A stretch of DNA of 64,000 nt from Hexactinellida sp. DTS-2022 (Eukaryota > Porifera > Hexactinellida), in contig JAPNXP010000015.1 of the NCBI GenBank assembly GCA_028753945.1, positions 1,054,001 to 1,118,000 on the forward strand, in the 5' to 3' direction. The translations under genes were made by a program, and so were the position numbers. Each line of letters starts with the position of its first letter. Position 1 is the stretch's first letter. The notes under the pieces are model-generated. The model ran no database searches. It had not been told where the DNA came from and was given only the letters and a program-made list of their open reading frames with translations. Below, piece by piece: positions 31,609-43,300 of the stretch.

Positions 31609-31702
31609 CAGTGGTGTTCGCGTAATAGCAAGTTTCATTAGCACGAAATTTACTGCTAATAGGCGAGCGAACTTGCATTAGATGAACAAATTAACACCAC
31701 TG
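31609..31702. mobile_element. 94-bp TA-type MITE
   Basis: CAGTGGTGTTCGCG and reversed right end CAGTGGTGTTAATTTG, TA on both sides. Confidence 0.75.
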
Positions 31703-32167
31703 TAGTTCTACTTTATATCTTGATTTGATTATTTTATTCAAAACAATTAGGTAGCTACTTTGTTGCATGTCACCGTATTTATTACACGCATGCATATATC
31801 ATTTCCTTAATTAACACCACTATGTTTCAATATATTGTTTTCTTGAGGATGGAAGTTCGACAAATTGCTATTAGCTTGTTCGTCATTGGTATTGGTATTT
31901 TACTTACTCAAATATACAGTGAAAACACTGACCAATAACTACTCCTCTTAACTGATGAAGGAATTAACCTTTGAGGTCTTAATCTTAGTGATTAATTTAC
32001 TTGTGTCGTAACAGCAGTTAAAATATTTACTGAAATTTTGTCAGTGCTCAATTAATTTATCTTAGTTATTATTTCTTGCATAGAAAGAGCAAAGTAACTG
32101 TCTTACATCGATATACTGGAAGTCTGGAAAGTAATAATTGAATTTATTTTTCTTGTGGAAATAGCTG

Positions 32168-33142
32168 ATGGCAGAGAAAGCTTCTGAACAGTTAATATTA
32201 GTCAATGATGTGACTCTTAAACCGGAAATGAACGAATTATTTGGTCGCGGGTACACAGTTATTTCAGAAAATGAACTCAGCAGCTCAAATGCTGCTAACG
32301 TAGTTGCTTTCGTTCCTATCGTATCCGGTGCCACGAGGAGTTTCGAGACGTTTCTTGAGATGTTTCCTAACTTGCGAGTCGTGTGTTCTAACGGGACTGG
32401 ATATGAGCACATTGATGTGGCTTTGGCCAAATCCAGGGGTATTCCGGTTGGGTACTATCCTCATGCGTTTGCAGTTGAAACCGCGGAATTCGCGTTGACC
32501 CTGCTCCTAGCTGTGAGTAGGAAGTTAATGCAAGCTGTAGCTCTCAAGAGAAATCTTAAAGAGTGTATGCCCCGCTTAGAAGACTGCATTCAGAAGTGCA
32601 TCTCAGTGCCGATAGCCGGCAGCAAGCTGGGAATTGTAGGCATGGGGAGTGTGGGGTTTGAGATAGCGAAGAGAGCGCGGGGGTTCGACATGTCAGTCCT
32701 GTACCATAACCGCACCATGAGAGCTGACGAGCTCGAGGTCGCGGCGGCGTACTATCCCGACCTTAACGCAATGCTGCCAGAGTGCGACTTCCTAGTGCTG
32801 GCTGTGAGAGTAGGCAATGACACACAACACATGATTGGGAGAGAGCAGCTGGACAAGATGAAACGGTCTTGTGTTGTCATCAACATTGCCAGGGCTAGTG
32901 TGATCGATCAGGAAGCGCTAATAACCGCGTTAAAGGAGCAGAGATTGGGTGGAGCAGGTCTGGACGTGACAGACCCTTATGTCCTGTCGGAAGACCATCC
33001 TCTCCTGAGCTTGGAGAATGTGCTAGTCACTCCACACATCGCGTGGGCGGGCGAGAGGGGCATCAGAGATAATATTCAGGTTCTAGCCGATAACATCAAA
33101 GCGGGGATTGATGGAAAGCCGCTACCCTACCCAGTAAAATAA
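32168..33142 (+). CDS. D-isomer 2-hydroxyacid dehydrogenase (hydroxypyruvate/glycerate dehydrogenase-like)
   Basis: 324 residues, intronless. NGTGYEHIDV and the NAD(P)-binding Rossmann motif GIVGMGSVGFEIAKRA (about 155-170) mark the family. The catalytic Arg lies in VINIARASVID (about 242) and the catalytic His in LVTPHIAWA (about 290). The usual catalytic Glu (LDVTxPEP in glyoxylate/hydroxypyruvate reductases) is replaced: GLDVTDPYVLSEDHPLL has Tyr at about 271. The end resembles bacterial hydroxypyruvate reductase (HprA, PHIAWA) more than human GRHPR (PHIGSA). Expected reaction: NAD(P)H-dependent reduction of a 2-oxoacid such as hydroxypyruvate; activity may be altered by the Glu loss. AAATAG three bases before the ATG follows a pyrimidine tract and could be a splice acceptor. 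It lies tail to tail with the PPxY gene, 151 bp apart. Confidence 0.88.
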   Translation: MAEKASEQLILVNDVTLKPEMNELFGRGYTVISENELSSSNAANVVAFVPIVSGATRSFETFLEMFPNLRVVCSNGTGYEHIDVALAKSRGIPVGYYPHAFAVETAEFALTLLLAVSRKLMQAVALKRNLKECMPRLEDCIQKCISVPIAGSKLGIVGMGSVGFEIAKRARGFDMSVLYHNRTMRADELEVAAAYYPDLNAMLPECDFLVLAVRVGNDTQHMIGREQLDKMKRSCVVINIARASVIDQEALITALKEQRLGGAGLDVTDPYVLSEDHPLLSLENVLVTPHIAWAGERGIRDNIQVLADNIKAGIDGKPLPYPVK

Positions 33143-33293
33143 GTATTTATTTGTATTTGTACACTTAGTAAATGTATTCACTTATTAGTATTCACAAAGG
33201 CAAAGGTTAGTTTACACAAGTAATTTAAAAGTAAATTTCCAATTAAAACACACTTTACAGAAATAACAGAATATCCGTAGTTGCATACAGCTG

Positions 33294-34569
33294 TTACACA
33301 TAGTTGGGCTGTGCTTTGGAGTAGGAAGGGGGGATCTCAATATCGGTGGGTTGGTAGGGGGGTGGCAGGGATTCCTGTGTCTTCTCCGGAGTAGACACCG
33401 ATTCAGTCAGTCTGCGAATATTTGGGTTTGTTCGCCACATTCGTGACATTGCTCGTTTGTGATGTATTCTGTACATACAGACAAATGCAATGCAACTAGC
33501 CATCAGTCCCAGTATGACCAGGAGGCTGAGTACAAACACAGCAAAGTAGATGTGACTACAAAATGCAACATTAGTGAAATACTTTTTCACAAAATTGTAT
33601 TGTAATCTTGTTGCTAACACAATTAGATTTTTAAAATTAAATATTACCCTCTGTCGAAGCCGAGTTTCTTGTTTATTGGATCAAGACCAATTCCATCATA
33701 ATCGTAAGCTCCTTCTGCATTAGCTCCCAGTAGAAGCGCTATAGCACAGTTTAAGTTAGGAATCTACAGCCAGAGGTTGGGAGGGTTCGAATGCAAAAGT
33801 ATTTCCAATCCATTGAAGTTTAATATGGATCATAAATACCGTATTGCTTCGAATAACCGTCCCGGCGCTTATTGTTTTCTTGGGCCAAATTTATCCTGAA
33901 ATTTTTGGAAAAATATTTTTTAGATGGGTTCTAATGGTTCTCAGCGACAGTACAGATACCGTAATTGGCAGTTGCCAATATCATATTACACTCCAATTAT
34001 CAACGAATGTGTTTTAATTTTGATCATACCAATCCCATTTTTTTATTGGCCCGGCGCTTATTCGAAGCAATACGGTAGTTATTAATTTCAAAATACTTTC
34101 CAAATTCTATACAAAAATCAAAATTAATCCGCACTGATGATGCTCCTGACGAGCTCAGATTTCGAGTTCCAAACAAAAGGATATTAGGATAAGGCAGCCA
34201 CTGATCCGATCCATAAATCCTTGGAATTGAGATACAGTGGTCTCGTTATAACGAAGTGCTTGGGACTGTAAATTCCTTCGTTATATCCAAATATTCATTA
34301 TAAGTGGTTAACAATTAATACACTTAGTGCTCTGAGGTAAATCTCCATTTCGTTATAAGCGGTTATTTCATTATATCCGACTTCGTTATAACGGGAGTTC
34401 ACTGTAGTCTAATTTGTAATGTATTTCTAGCACGTAGTATATTTCATTATTATCTGTGACCCCATATTCTGGTATACTAATTATAAATCCAATTATAACA
34501 AATAGTTGCAAATAGTCTACCTGAAACCGTCATGATCATTAAAAGTGCAAGTCTGCTCATCCTTCTCAT
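33294..34569 (-). CDS. Small signal-peptide, single-pass membrane protein with two PPxY motifs (three exons)
   Basis: Exons reconstructed: 34569-34521, 33738-33648 and 33555-33294 (49+91+262 nt = 133 codons plus stop, phases 1 and 2 match). Donors are GTAGAC and GTAATA; acceptors CTATAG and TTGTAG. The first exon codes MRRMSRLALLMIMTVS and the junction continues ALLLGANA, together a convincing signal peptide. A short acidic ectodomain (EGAYDYDGIGLDPINKK) follows, then a TM helix (about 48-72, IYFAVFVLSLLVILGLMA), a basic stop-transfer (RIHHKRAMSR) and a cytosolic tail with LPPPYQP and IPPSYSK near the C-terminus. PPxY tails recruit WW-domain ligases such as NEDD4, so a trafficking adaptor is likely by inference. 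I could not assign a named family. Intron 1 holds two MITEs. Confidence 0.72.
33839..34075. mobile_element. 237-bp MITE in intron 1 of the PPxY gene
   Basis: CCGTATTGCTTCGAATAACC and reversed right end CCGTATTGCTTCGAATAAGC, TA on both sides. Confidence 0.8.
34235..34404. mobile_element. TA-type MITE, GTTATAACGAA family, 170 bp
   Basis: CAGTGGTCTCGTTATAACGA and reversed right end CAGTGAACTCCCGTTATAAC; TA on both sides; words CGTTATA(A/T)xCG repeated. Intact relative of 54461-54928; lies in intron 1 of the PPxY gene. Confidence 0.82.
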
Positions 34570-35001
34570 ACAATAAAATTTAATAGCTTTATACACGTAG
34601 ACTTTAGTATTCCAATTTATATAATTTCTACTCGATGCACTGGGCCTACATTTATGTGAAATTAATTATTACCACTGAAACACAACTATAATTGTTGTCG
34701 CCGTAGTGTGTCTTTCCATATTCATCAGTATTATCAGAAAATCTTGTACAGCTAGACAGCCCTAAAACCTAATTAAATGTTATTAGATACTATTTAAATT
34801 ATGTAACATGTCCTGTTTACGTTTTGAACTTTATAAATCTGTTTAAACATATCTGGTTAGTATCCCGAAATATTAACGAGTCATTTACTATTTATAGTGT
34901 GTTCCCAGAATTAGTGCGCGCTACACAAGTATTTAAAAATTGAAAATATTCTTATTAACTATAAATTGAGTGATATTTTTATTTACAAATAGAAAAGTAT
35001 A

Positions 35002-35125
35002 CAGTGCAGCCTAGGTTATCCGAATATCCCAGGCTGGTTCCCACTGTTCCATAAAATAGTTCAGTATTAAATTATCCGACTTGTTTGACTGGTCTCAGCG
35101 AGGTAGGGTAATTGAGGTTGTACTG
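35002..35125. mobile_element. TA-type MITE, GGTTATCCGAATA family
   Basis: CAGTGCAGCCTAGGTTATCC and reversed right end CAGTACAACCTCAATTACCC. TA precedes; the right flank is TT. Confidence 0.68.
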
Positions 35126-35261
35126 TTTAGCAAAGGTATTTCTCCGAACACTTCTCAAAAGCTCTTTTGTATTTTAGAATTACTTGCTACTCTATTCTAA
35201 ATTTAGGATTAATTAGAATAGAGTTCCTGTAAAAATATGTAATAAACTGAGTAACCTTATC

Positions 35262-35320
35262 TCTATATTAAAAACACAATTTTTCTTGTGTGTTTGTGTG
35301 TTGTGCATAATTAATAAGAA
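35262..35320 (+). mobile_element. Helitron-like 5' end
   Basis: TCTATATTAAAAACACAATT followed by TTTCTTGTGTGTTTGTGTG resembles Helitron/Helentron starts. The 3' end was not found. Confidence 0.4.
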
Positions 35321-36000
35321 AGGCCATACGTTCTAGAGATCTGAATATTTGCATACTGGGGTAATTTTACACAACGATCTTGGTTTTCTAAACGAAATAA
35401 CGGGATTATGACGTCATAAAAGCAAATATTTGAGGATAACTCTCAGTTATTATCCGATTCACCCAAAATTTCTGATAACAGGACAACATAAATTGAGACC
35501 ACAAATACCGATTTCTGGGATTATGACGTCACATAGGAACTAATTTGGATCTCTTACAATTTTGATTATGTCGTTATACAATTTTGTCACATTATAAAAT
35601 TTATTGTATTGCATGTCTACAAATTTTTATAATTTTCAGATTTAATATGTGCCAGGTATTAACAAAATGTAACCTCCTGTGGCTGCGTCATTGCACATAT
35701 TGAGGTTTGATGATTTAATCTTCACTTACATTAATTTCCAAATTGCATACTTGAATAATCCAGTTTCCATCAGTTTACTTCTATTGGTTATTATTAGCTT
35801 CGTCAATCGCAAAAGTATCTTAATATTATTACACCTATCAACCTTGGCTTGGCTCCCAACAACGAACTGAACTGGAACAACTATACGTTCATTTACAAGC
35901 CACAAGTTTAACTTATTTATTATTAGTGATATTTTGAGGAGGGTAAGCCCGCGAAGTGGCCGTTAATTGTGTTACGTAGTGTCTAACATGTACAAACAAA

Positions 36001-36028
36001 GGTCGCGAAGCGACCGAGACCGAAGGGT
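36001..36028 (+). repeat. Short dispersed repeat with hairpin, copy 2
   Basis: GGTCGCGAAGCGACCGAGAC then CGAAGGG; exact reverse complement of 2577-2606. Confidence 0.6.
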
Positions 36029-36098
36029 TCGTTATATTAATATTCGAAACCTTCAGAATGTATCCAAACATTTCACATTCTTCTAAACAAGTCTTCTA

Positions 36099-36238
36099 CA
36101 GTAGATGTCGGATATAAGCACACCGGTTATAAGAACACTATGTTGGAAAACGGTTGCCATATACCCTATATAATTTATGTCGGTTATAAACACATTAAGT
36201 GCAGTTCCCAACGATGTGCTTATAACCGGCATCCACTG
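36099..36238. mobile_element. TA-type MITE, TATAAGAACA family, 140 bp, intact
   Basis: CAGTAGATGTCGGATATAAG and reversed right end CAGTGGATGCCGGTTATAAG; TA on both sides. Serves as the empty-site reference for the interrupted copy at 16590. Confidence 0.82.
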
Positions 36239-37388
36239 TATTTGAAGTGTTTATCCATGGTACTTCAGACAAACACTGCATTTACTGTAGTTATAGTTGT
36301 AAATCACTAACTCTAACAAATCATTGGATTAGATATTCTACTCTCAATTCCACATATAAAAACCTTAGGACAGAAATTGACATAATAGCCTAAGTAGGTC
36401 TTATACAATTCTTCATCACTATAGCAGTTAAAATTCAAAATTGGTCACATATTATAATCATTACACCTGAATAACGTTTTAATTAACTCGGTCACTACCA
36501 ACTTACTGTATGTTGGAATACTGTTAATGGAGGTAATACTCATCATATACTTATTTATTTGCTTTAATTAATTCCTCTGTTTTATTACAAAAAGTTCTTC
36601 AACGTCTGTTCGAGACCTTCCATTCTTCCATTCTGCCCTCATCCACTCACTTTAAATTATAATTTATATTTGTACCACCTGTAAGATTCGTTGTTAATTT
36701 ATTTCCTTGTAAGCTCTATCAAATTGAAACCCATACTTGTTAGCCTAGAACACTTAGTACTCTTCATCAATTATGCTTTAGCTGAATTTAGCGGATTTCT
36801 CCATTTATAAAACAAGAATTGATTTGTGTAAATGAAAGAATCTTGTTTCTAATGGTCCTAGATGATAACAAGTTTAGTATTTATTTCAATGATGTGCTAT
36901 CTAATGGTTTTGTCTAGGATAATTATATGAACTTAAGTGTTACTTCCCTTCGCGAGGCAGTTTCAAACTAATTCTGTCTTCAATAATAACATTATAATTA
37001 ATATTATTAATTATGGATTAGCTGATTCACTAGCCATTGAATTCAATCAATCAAATTAGAAAACGCGTCAATCTCTCTCCAGTATCCTTAGTTCTTCTCT
37101 GCTGTCCAATGCTTCAGCTCTCATGCACTCCTAAGACTTACAACTACTGCAAGCAAGCACTCATACTGAGAACATATATATATCTATTCACTTCAAAGAT
37201 CAACAGTCCTATGAGCACATAGATGCATACATAACTTATACAACCCATCAAGGTAAAGCTACTCAAATACTATATTTGTTGAAATTCAAGTTATTGTTCA
37301 TTATTAGCTGTTTAGTTGAATATTTCTGTTTGTAATTTTTGCTTATTTAGACTCAGAAATACATTTGAATTTTTGAACAAATAACACG

Positions 37389-40300
37389 ATGTCAATTCCC
37401 GGAGCAGTCTCTGTCCTTGTAGAGAACACAGATTGTCGAAACCCAATTTCCGTTCATGTGAAGGAGGTCGTCACAGACGAACTAAGGTCCTTCTGTATTC
37501 AGGAACTGGACGACGCCCCATGTCCCTCCCACCCGGACGAGATGGAGAAACTCAAGACCGACATAAAACTTGAGATTGAGGGGGAATCTGAAAATGCAAA
37601 CTTATCAAATCCAAATGAGGAATACTCAAATGTAAGTCCATATTTCGCTGTGCATAATTACATTTCAGAATATATTAGTTCCAAAATATTTAGAATTATG
37701 AATTATCTGAGTGTAATTATTCTGTATCGAATATTGACATTTTAGCTTTGTATTGACTAAAATTGAAAATCAGAAAATTATTCGATGAGTATTTATTTTA
37801 TGCCTAGCTATTTTGGTTTCAGTTTGTAACATGTAAACAATAGTTTGCGATATTCGTTTCCTTTCATTGAAACAGGAATACGTATAGTATAAATAATATT
37901 CGATTTATTGGGCAATTAATTAATAAAAATTCCCGGATTTCCTCACGGTTGTTGTACGTATTTTTGAGAAATTTATTAATTCCCAACATGACAAAGTTCC
38001 TCATATTTCTTGGTTCAAATGTATTACAAATACTCTTATTCTATTATTTGGAGATTCTATCTTTATTATACTCCACTTTGTGGCCGACAATCTCGACAAT
38101 TGATACTAGAAATAGAAGTAGTATTACTAATTATGCATTTTACGTGTGCGCACTAGCTCTTCCAATATAATAAGTTTAATTACCTTGCTTTTTCACGGCT
38201 AATTCATATTACAGAATACATGTTTGACAATATGCTGCTGGAGCCAGCAAATATTTTATCTCCGCGATAGGATACCCACACGAATGAAATTAACCAACGC
38301 ATATCTATTATATTAGCTATCTGACTAGTTAATTACTGCTCGACATTATGGACCATTACAATTCATTAGGAGTCGAGAAGATGTATTCTTAGAACAGATT
38401 AATTATATTAGTATTCCTTGACTTTGATTCTGCATTGTTTTCTCAGTATAATGACATCAAAGTCGTTATAGAATTGAATTGATATATGAATTGCAGTATT
38501 CTGTGTAGAGGATTCTCTAAGCTATCTATAAATTAATTATACAGTTAGTTGTTCTAAGCTGACAATGGGAAGCTGCTATCTTGACAGATGGGAACTGACA
38601 TGCCTTTGTCAATCAGTTATTAGAAAGCATTTGCCGCTTGTTCTACTCATAAAAAATAATATAGATCCAATGACCTAGATTTTCCTTCTATCTTCTACTG
38701 ATGTTTTTCTCTGTTTATAGTGAAGATCATCTGTAGAAGATAGGCATTCCTATTACTATTTAGTGTATCTAGGATAAATTAGTAACGTTGTTTAGCACAG
38801 TTGTGACCCATAAAACTCCTCGAATGTACGAAGCACTGCTGCCTGTTCTGTAACTTTATTATAGCCTGTGCATATCGACCACACATATCTTTAATCGATT
38901 TAAATTATACTACAAATTCAATAGGCGAATTCCAATTGTTGTGGTTTTCTGTTTAAATATTATCACAGTTATTGCTGTTAATTAATGAACATATTAAGTT
39001 TAATAAATCTCACAAAAGAATTCTGTTCTGAAATTGTCTATATTAATTAATTAAGTTAGTAATTACACTCATACCTACATCTCTTTCAAAGTGAGTGGGA
39101 TCTATGTATGTTTGTAACAAAATATCTATTTTTGTGGAGGGAACGAATAATCTTAAATATTACTAAGTAAGCATTTTTTATTCGACCCATTAGGAACTTC
39201 TAATTTATTTTATCTTAGTTAATGATATGTAAATAGCATTAAATATGTTATGGAAACAGTCTGTGTAGCCACTAATTTGATATTCCATTAGCAGCTTTAG
39301 CACCGAAAGTTTGTAGTATTTAATTATTGAACTCACTTGTGAGTTAAAATAAACGTTGAGTTACATAGAGGCCCGAATTGTACTGTGCAACTTCGATTAT
39401 CTGAACATTGACATGGTCTCATGAATTTGGTCTCATGAATTTGGTAAATCGTTTTTATCAAAATTGTTAAGTCTTCTACAAACACGCAATACTAATTTCT
39501 CTTAGGAATCAAGTTGACTTCTTTAAAACGGAAAATTGTTTCCCTTGACAATGAGAATTTTATCTGATACTAATCCAATTCACATTATCACTGTTGAAGT
39601 AACTATCTTGACTAATTATTACTAATTAATTTCAAATTTGTCTAAACTTTGAAATACAATTACTTTTAATTAATGCAATTAATACATTCTAGATAGTATG
39701 CTGAAGTATTCTGTTTGCAGAATCAATCGTAATTGTTGGCTATCGTTCACCAAATTAATATTCTTTTTAAGTGGACTGAAGCCCTCCATTTCGAACTACC
39801 ATCTAAACTGTGTTCTAAACCAACTTAATTTTATATATCAATTTACACTATAATTGGTGTATCAAATGATTTACTTTTCAAGACATCTCAATATGAACTT
39901 GATACTAAAGCATTCCTAAGTACATACTTACAAGCTTTCATTGAACCATCCTCGTTAAAGTATTCATTCAATTCTTGGCTTAATTACTTAAAATTAATTT
40001 TTGCAAACACCCATTATTTGATTGTACTACAGTTTGATGGTGTAATGTATCAAAGTTGGCCTCTGAATCCGATGAGTACATTCTCAGTCGAGCTTAGAAC
40101 TCTGAGATTAATCTTAGAGTCTCTTGTGTTTACCACTTCGCTTTAGCTTAGAACAAAGTAAAGCCAATGGAATAGCCAGCTCAACCTCGTTAATGCCTTC
40201 TTGATTAATTCACATTGTGGCACTATATGACATCTCTGTGTGTAGGGGTTTCTCATCTTCAAATGTTGTTTCGGAAGCCGGGATAACTTTATCATGTTAG

Positions 40301-43300
40301 TGAAAAACTTCATGAAGCACCTTCTACCATTTTATCTGTTCAAAGAGTGGATAGATGCTTTGGATTGATTCTCGTGCCTTGTTGCATTCTCTGATACTAC
40401 GTACTTTGATCTGCATAACTAAACCAGTATACTGGGAAATTAATGTTACTTGAGTACTTGTTCGATTGGCTATCCTAATGAGTTAAAACTAATATTCAAT
40501 TAGCACCGCTCCCAGTTGATTACACTATTTCTTTCTACTGCTCGTATCGACTAATTATCTGAGCGTAGGCGATCGAGTACAAAGTTTAATTGGTGCATAT
40601 TTTCCAATTTATTCTAATGCAGCATAATTGATCTCCTAGTGGACACTAGTTATATGAAAGTTAGACGTGTTGATAACACACTAAATTCAGATAATAATAA
40701 TCATCACGTACTAAACCATCTTAGCATTCCAATGTATCTACCGGGTTGTACCATACAATGTATAACATTTAATCCCTTAAATATTCACTATTTCAATCAA
40801 CTTAAGTATAATAATTTTATAATTCTTATTATATTTCTATAGACATGCATCACCAGCTCCAGAGCAACTACAAGTAAGTCTAGACTTTATAATATAATTA
40901 CTGTACGCATTTTTAGCACTTTTAATGTAATTATATCGCAGTTATTAGTACGTATTGAAATAGCACTGTACTGGATAATAATTTACTCGTTATATTCAAA
41001 TTATTGCCTTGACCTTACAAATAATTATATTTTATTTAAATTAAAGTTGGAATAATTTTGTGGTTTGTTTCCATATAATTAACTTTGGAGTGGATAGAAT
41101 TATTCAACTTAATAGTTCCATTTATATCCAATTTATTACACATCGACTTACCACTGTTATCTTCAAAGAATGGACAATACTCTAATTTGTTGCTCATACA
41201 AACATATTCATTCGAATAAGTGTAATTTTCTGCAATTTCTAAGTAATAAATGGTTGAACTAAACCCATAATAATCAATTGTAATTAAGATAGTAGTCCAA
41301 TTATCTGCCAATAAAGGAAATACAATTTAGCTGAGAAAGGATATCGTTTCATCCTCGTCCGTTTAGTCTAAATTTATCATTCGATCTCTAAGGAAACTCA
41401 CTACTATGGCCTGTCTACCAATACTGTACAAATTATGTCGAGGACAATATATGAAGTTATACATTTGCATGGTTATACCAATTTATTGGATAACCAATTC
41501 TGATGTAACATCAGTTTTCTGATAAGAGACTGCTCGAATAGTGAAATCGTTCTATGATTTTGCGGAATTTATCACAGCCCTTGAGTACACTATTTATTGA
41601 CTCAATGCGTTATTCCTGAAAATCCTTGCAAGGATTTTTTTTCAAACTGATTGTAATTGTTTTTCGCAAGTAGTAGTTATGAATTCTTAAATTAGCCCAG
41701 GAAGTCATCAACATTTGAATATTTATACGTTTCATGGACCTCTGCTACTGATGAGCAATCAAGTCATTATCAAATTTCTTTTTATCTCCTCGAGATCAAA
41801 CGATTCTGTTTTATTGTGGTCACAAGTACTGCTTTGATATCCATGCTTCAGTTACTGATAAGTAATTGCACAACGTTCTGGAACTCCCAGCTCACGTAGT
41901 TCGAGAACTTTGAATAGCTTCTAAGGCACACTACTTAGTCTAGCAAAGTGGCTAAATTTATTGACGTAAATTTAATTGCACTACAGTGACTACTCCGACC
42001 AGTGTATGAGAACAACATTATTCTACTCTTAGGGCAACAGGGATCAGCTCATAGCCACCTGCTAATACACTTTATCAAAATTATACATGGATTAGTATTC
42101 GATTAACGTGTTAATCGAATATTAACCCATGTATAATTTTGATTTTAAGAACTTATAAGAACGCTTATAAAAACGATTAACTAAACTTTTTAGATAGATA
42201 TTAATCTATAAAATATTTAATAACTTACGCACTATTAATCTATACACTATTGGTGAAACAAGTTCCATTACTGTCCCGTATTCTTATGTTCTCTACTACC
42301 ACAAAGAGGGTACGTACACCTGCCAACAATGGAATAGCATTTAGTTCCTATGAACTCGTGTATATATATATATTACTCTTTTGTTGATAGATTTCCATAC
42401 ATTTCAGCAGTCGTTTACAATTGATAATTAATAATTTCATATTTCAATACAATACATTCCCCGTATGACCTGTCAAGTGCTCTGGTTGTCAATCGATAAA
42501 CTGAATTTGTACTGATTAATGGGGTTAATTCAAATCATTACTAATTTAGCGTGACTCCTTTTAATTAGATATCTCCATTGACTGCTATCCTTCACTGATC
42601 ATATGTCTGTTTTACATTGTTTCGTTCTCATATGTGCACCCAAGTCTATTCTCAAGTGTATGCTTCAATTCTTAAGCACTCGTGGAATTTTCACAGTTGC
42701 CTACTAAGTACTTCTCCATTGACTGTTCTTAGAGACATTGTCATATGTTAGTACACGAGTCATTGTTAGCCCCCACGTCAACAATTTTAAGGTTTTGTAT
42801 TTATTGAATTGGTTATGGTTATGAGAGAAAGAAATGAGCAATTTTCAAGCTCTCATGCCAGAATTGGATTCAAATTCACTTACCATGTGGCAACCACTTT
42901 TGTACAGAGATTGGATGTTTTCCACTCTTTTGTAAGGAAACACCATTAACTGTTACACAAGACTGGTTTTGAATTATGATCCTTCACTACTATGTCTTTA
43001 TGACAGGTAGACTGGAGACACTGCCGAATCCCAATAATTACTGGACTAAATTCGTCTGAAAACTAGACACAGAAATTCCATTAATTCAAAATTTATTCCG
43101 CATATAAATTCCGTAAATATGTTTGAACTTAAGCGATAGCCGATAGCTGTGTGTTCTAGTGCAAAAACGCCCGTAGCGCGGAACGAACAGCTTAAAAAAA
43201 AATATAATCGAAATAACTGTCTAACGGGACAAATACAAGGAATTGCTGATGACTAATTTAATTATAAGTTGTATAGTGAGTTCCCAATTATATTTTTAGT

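Larger units (their letters stand above)
29502..32167. other. Intergenic region with a Helitron and two MITEs
   Basis: Contains a non-autonomous Helitron (29964-30624), a MITE at 30792-30974 and one at 31609-31702. The remainder is AT-rich, with nothing else recognised. Confidence 0.55.
34570..37388. other. Intergenic region between the PPxY gene and TCF
   Basis: Head-to-head promoter space of the two genes. Holds MITEs 35002-35125 and 36099-36238, a Helitron-like left end at 35262, the GC-rich short repeat at 36001 and two CAAT-rich AT stretches. No gene supported. Confidence 0.5.

Noticed and set aside
37037-37222. 61-codon frame upstream of TCF
   Set aside because: No conserved sequence; more likely 5' UTR or intergenic.
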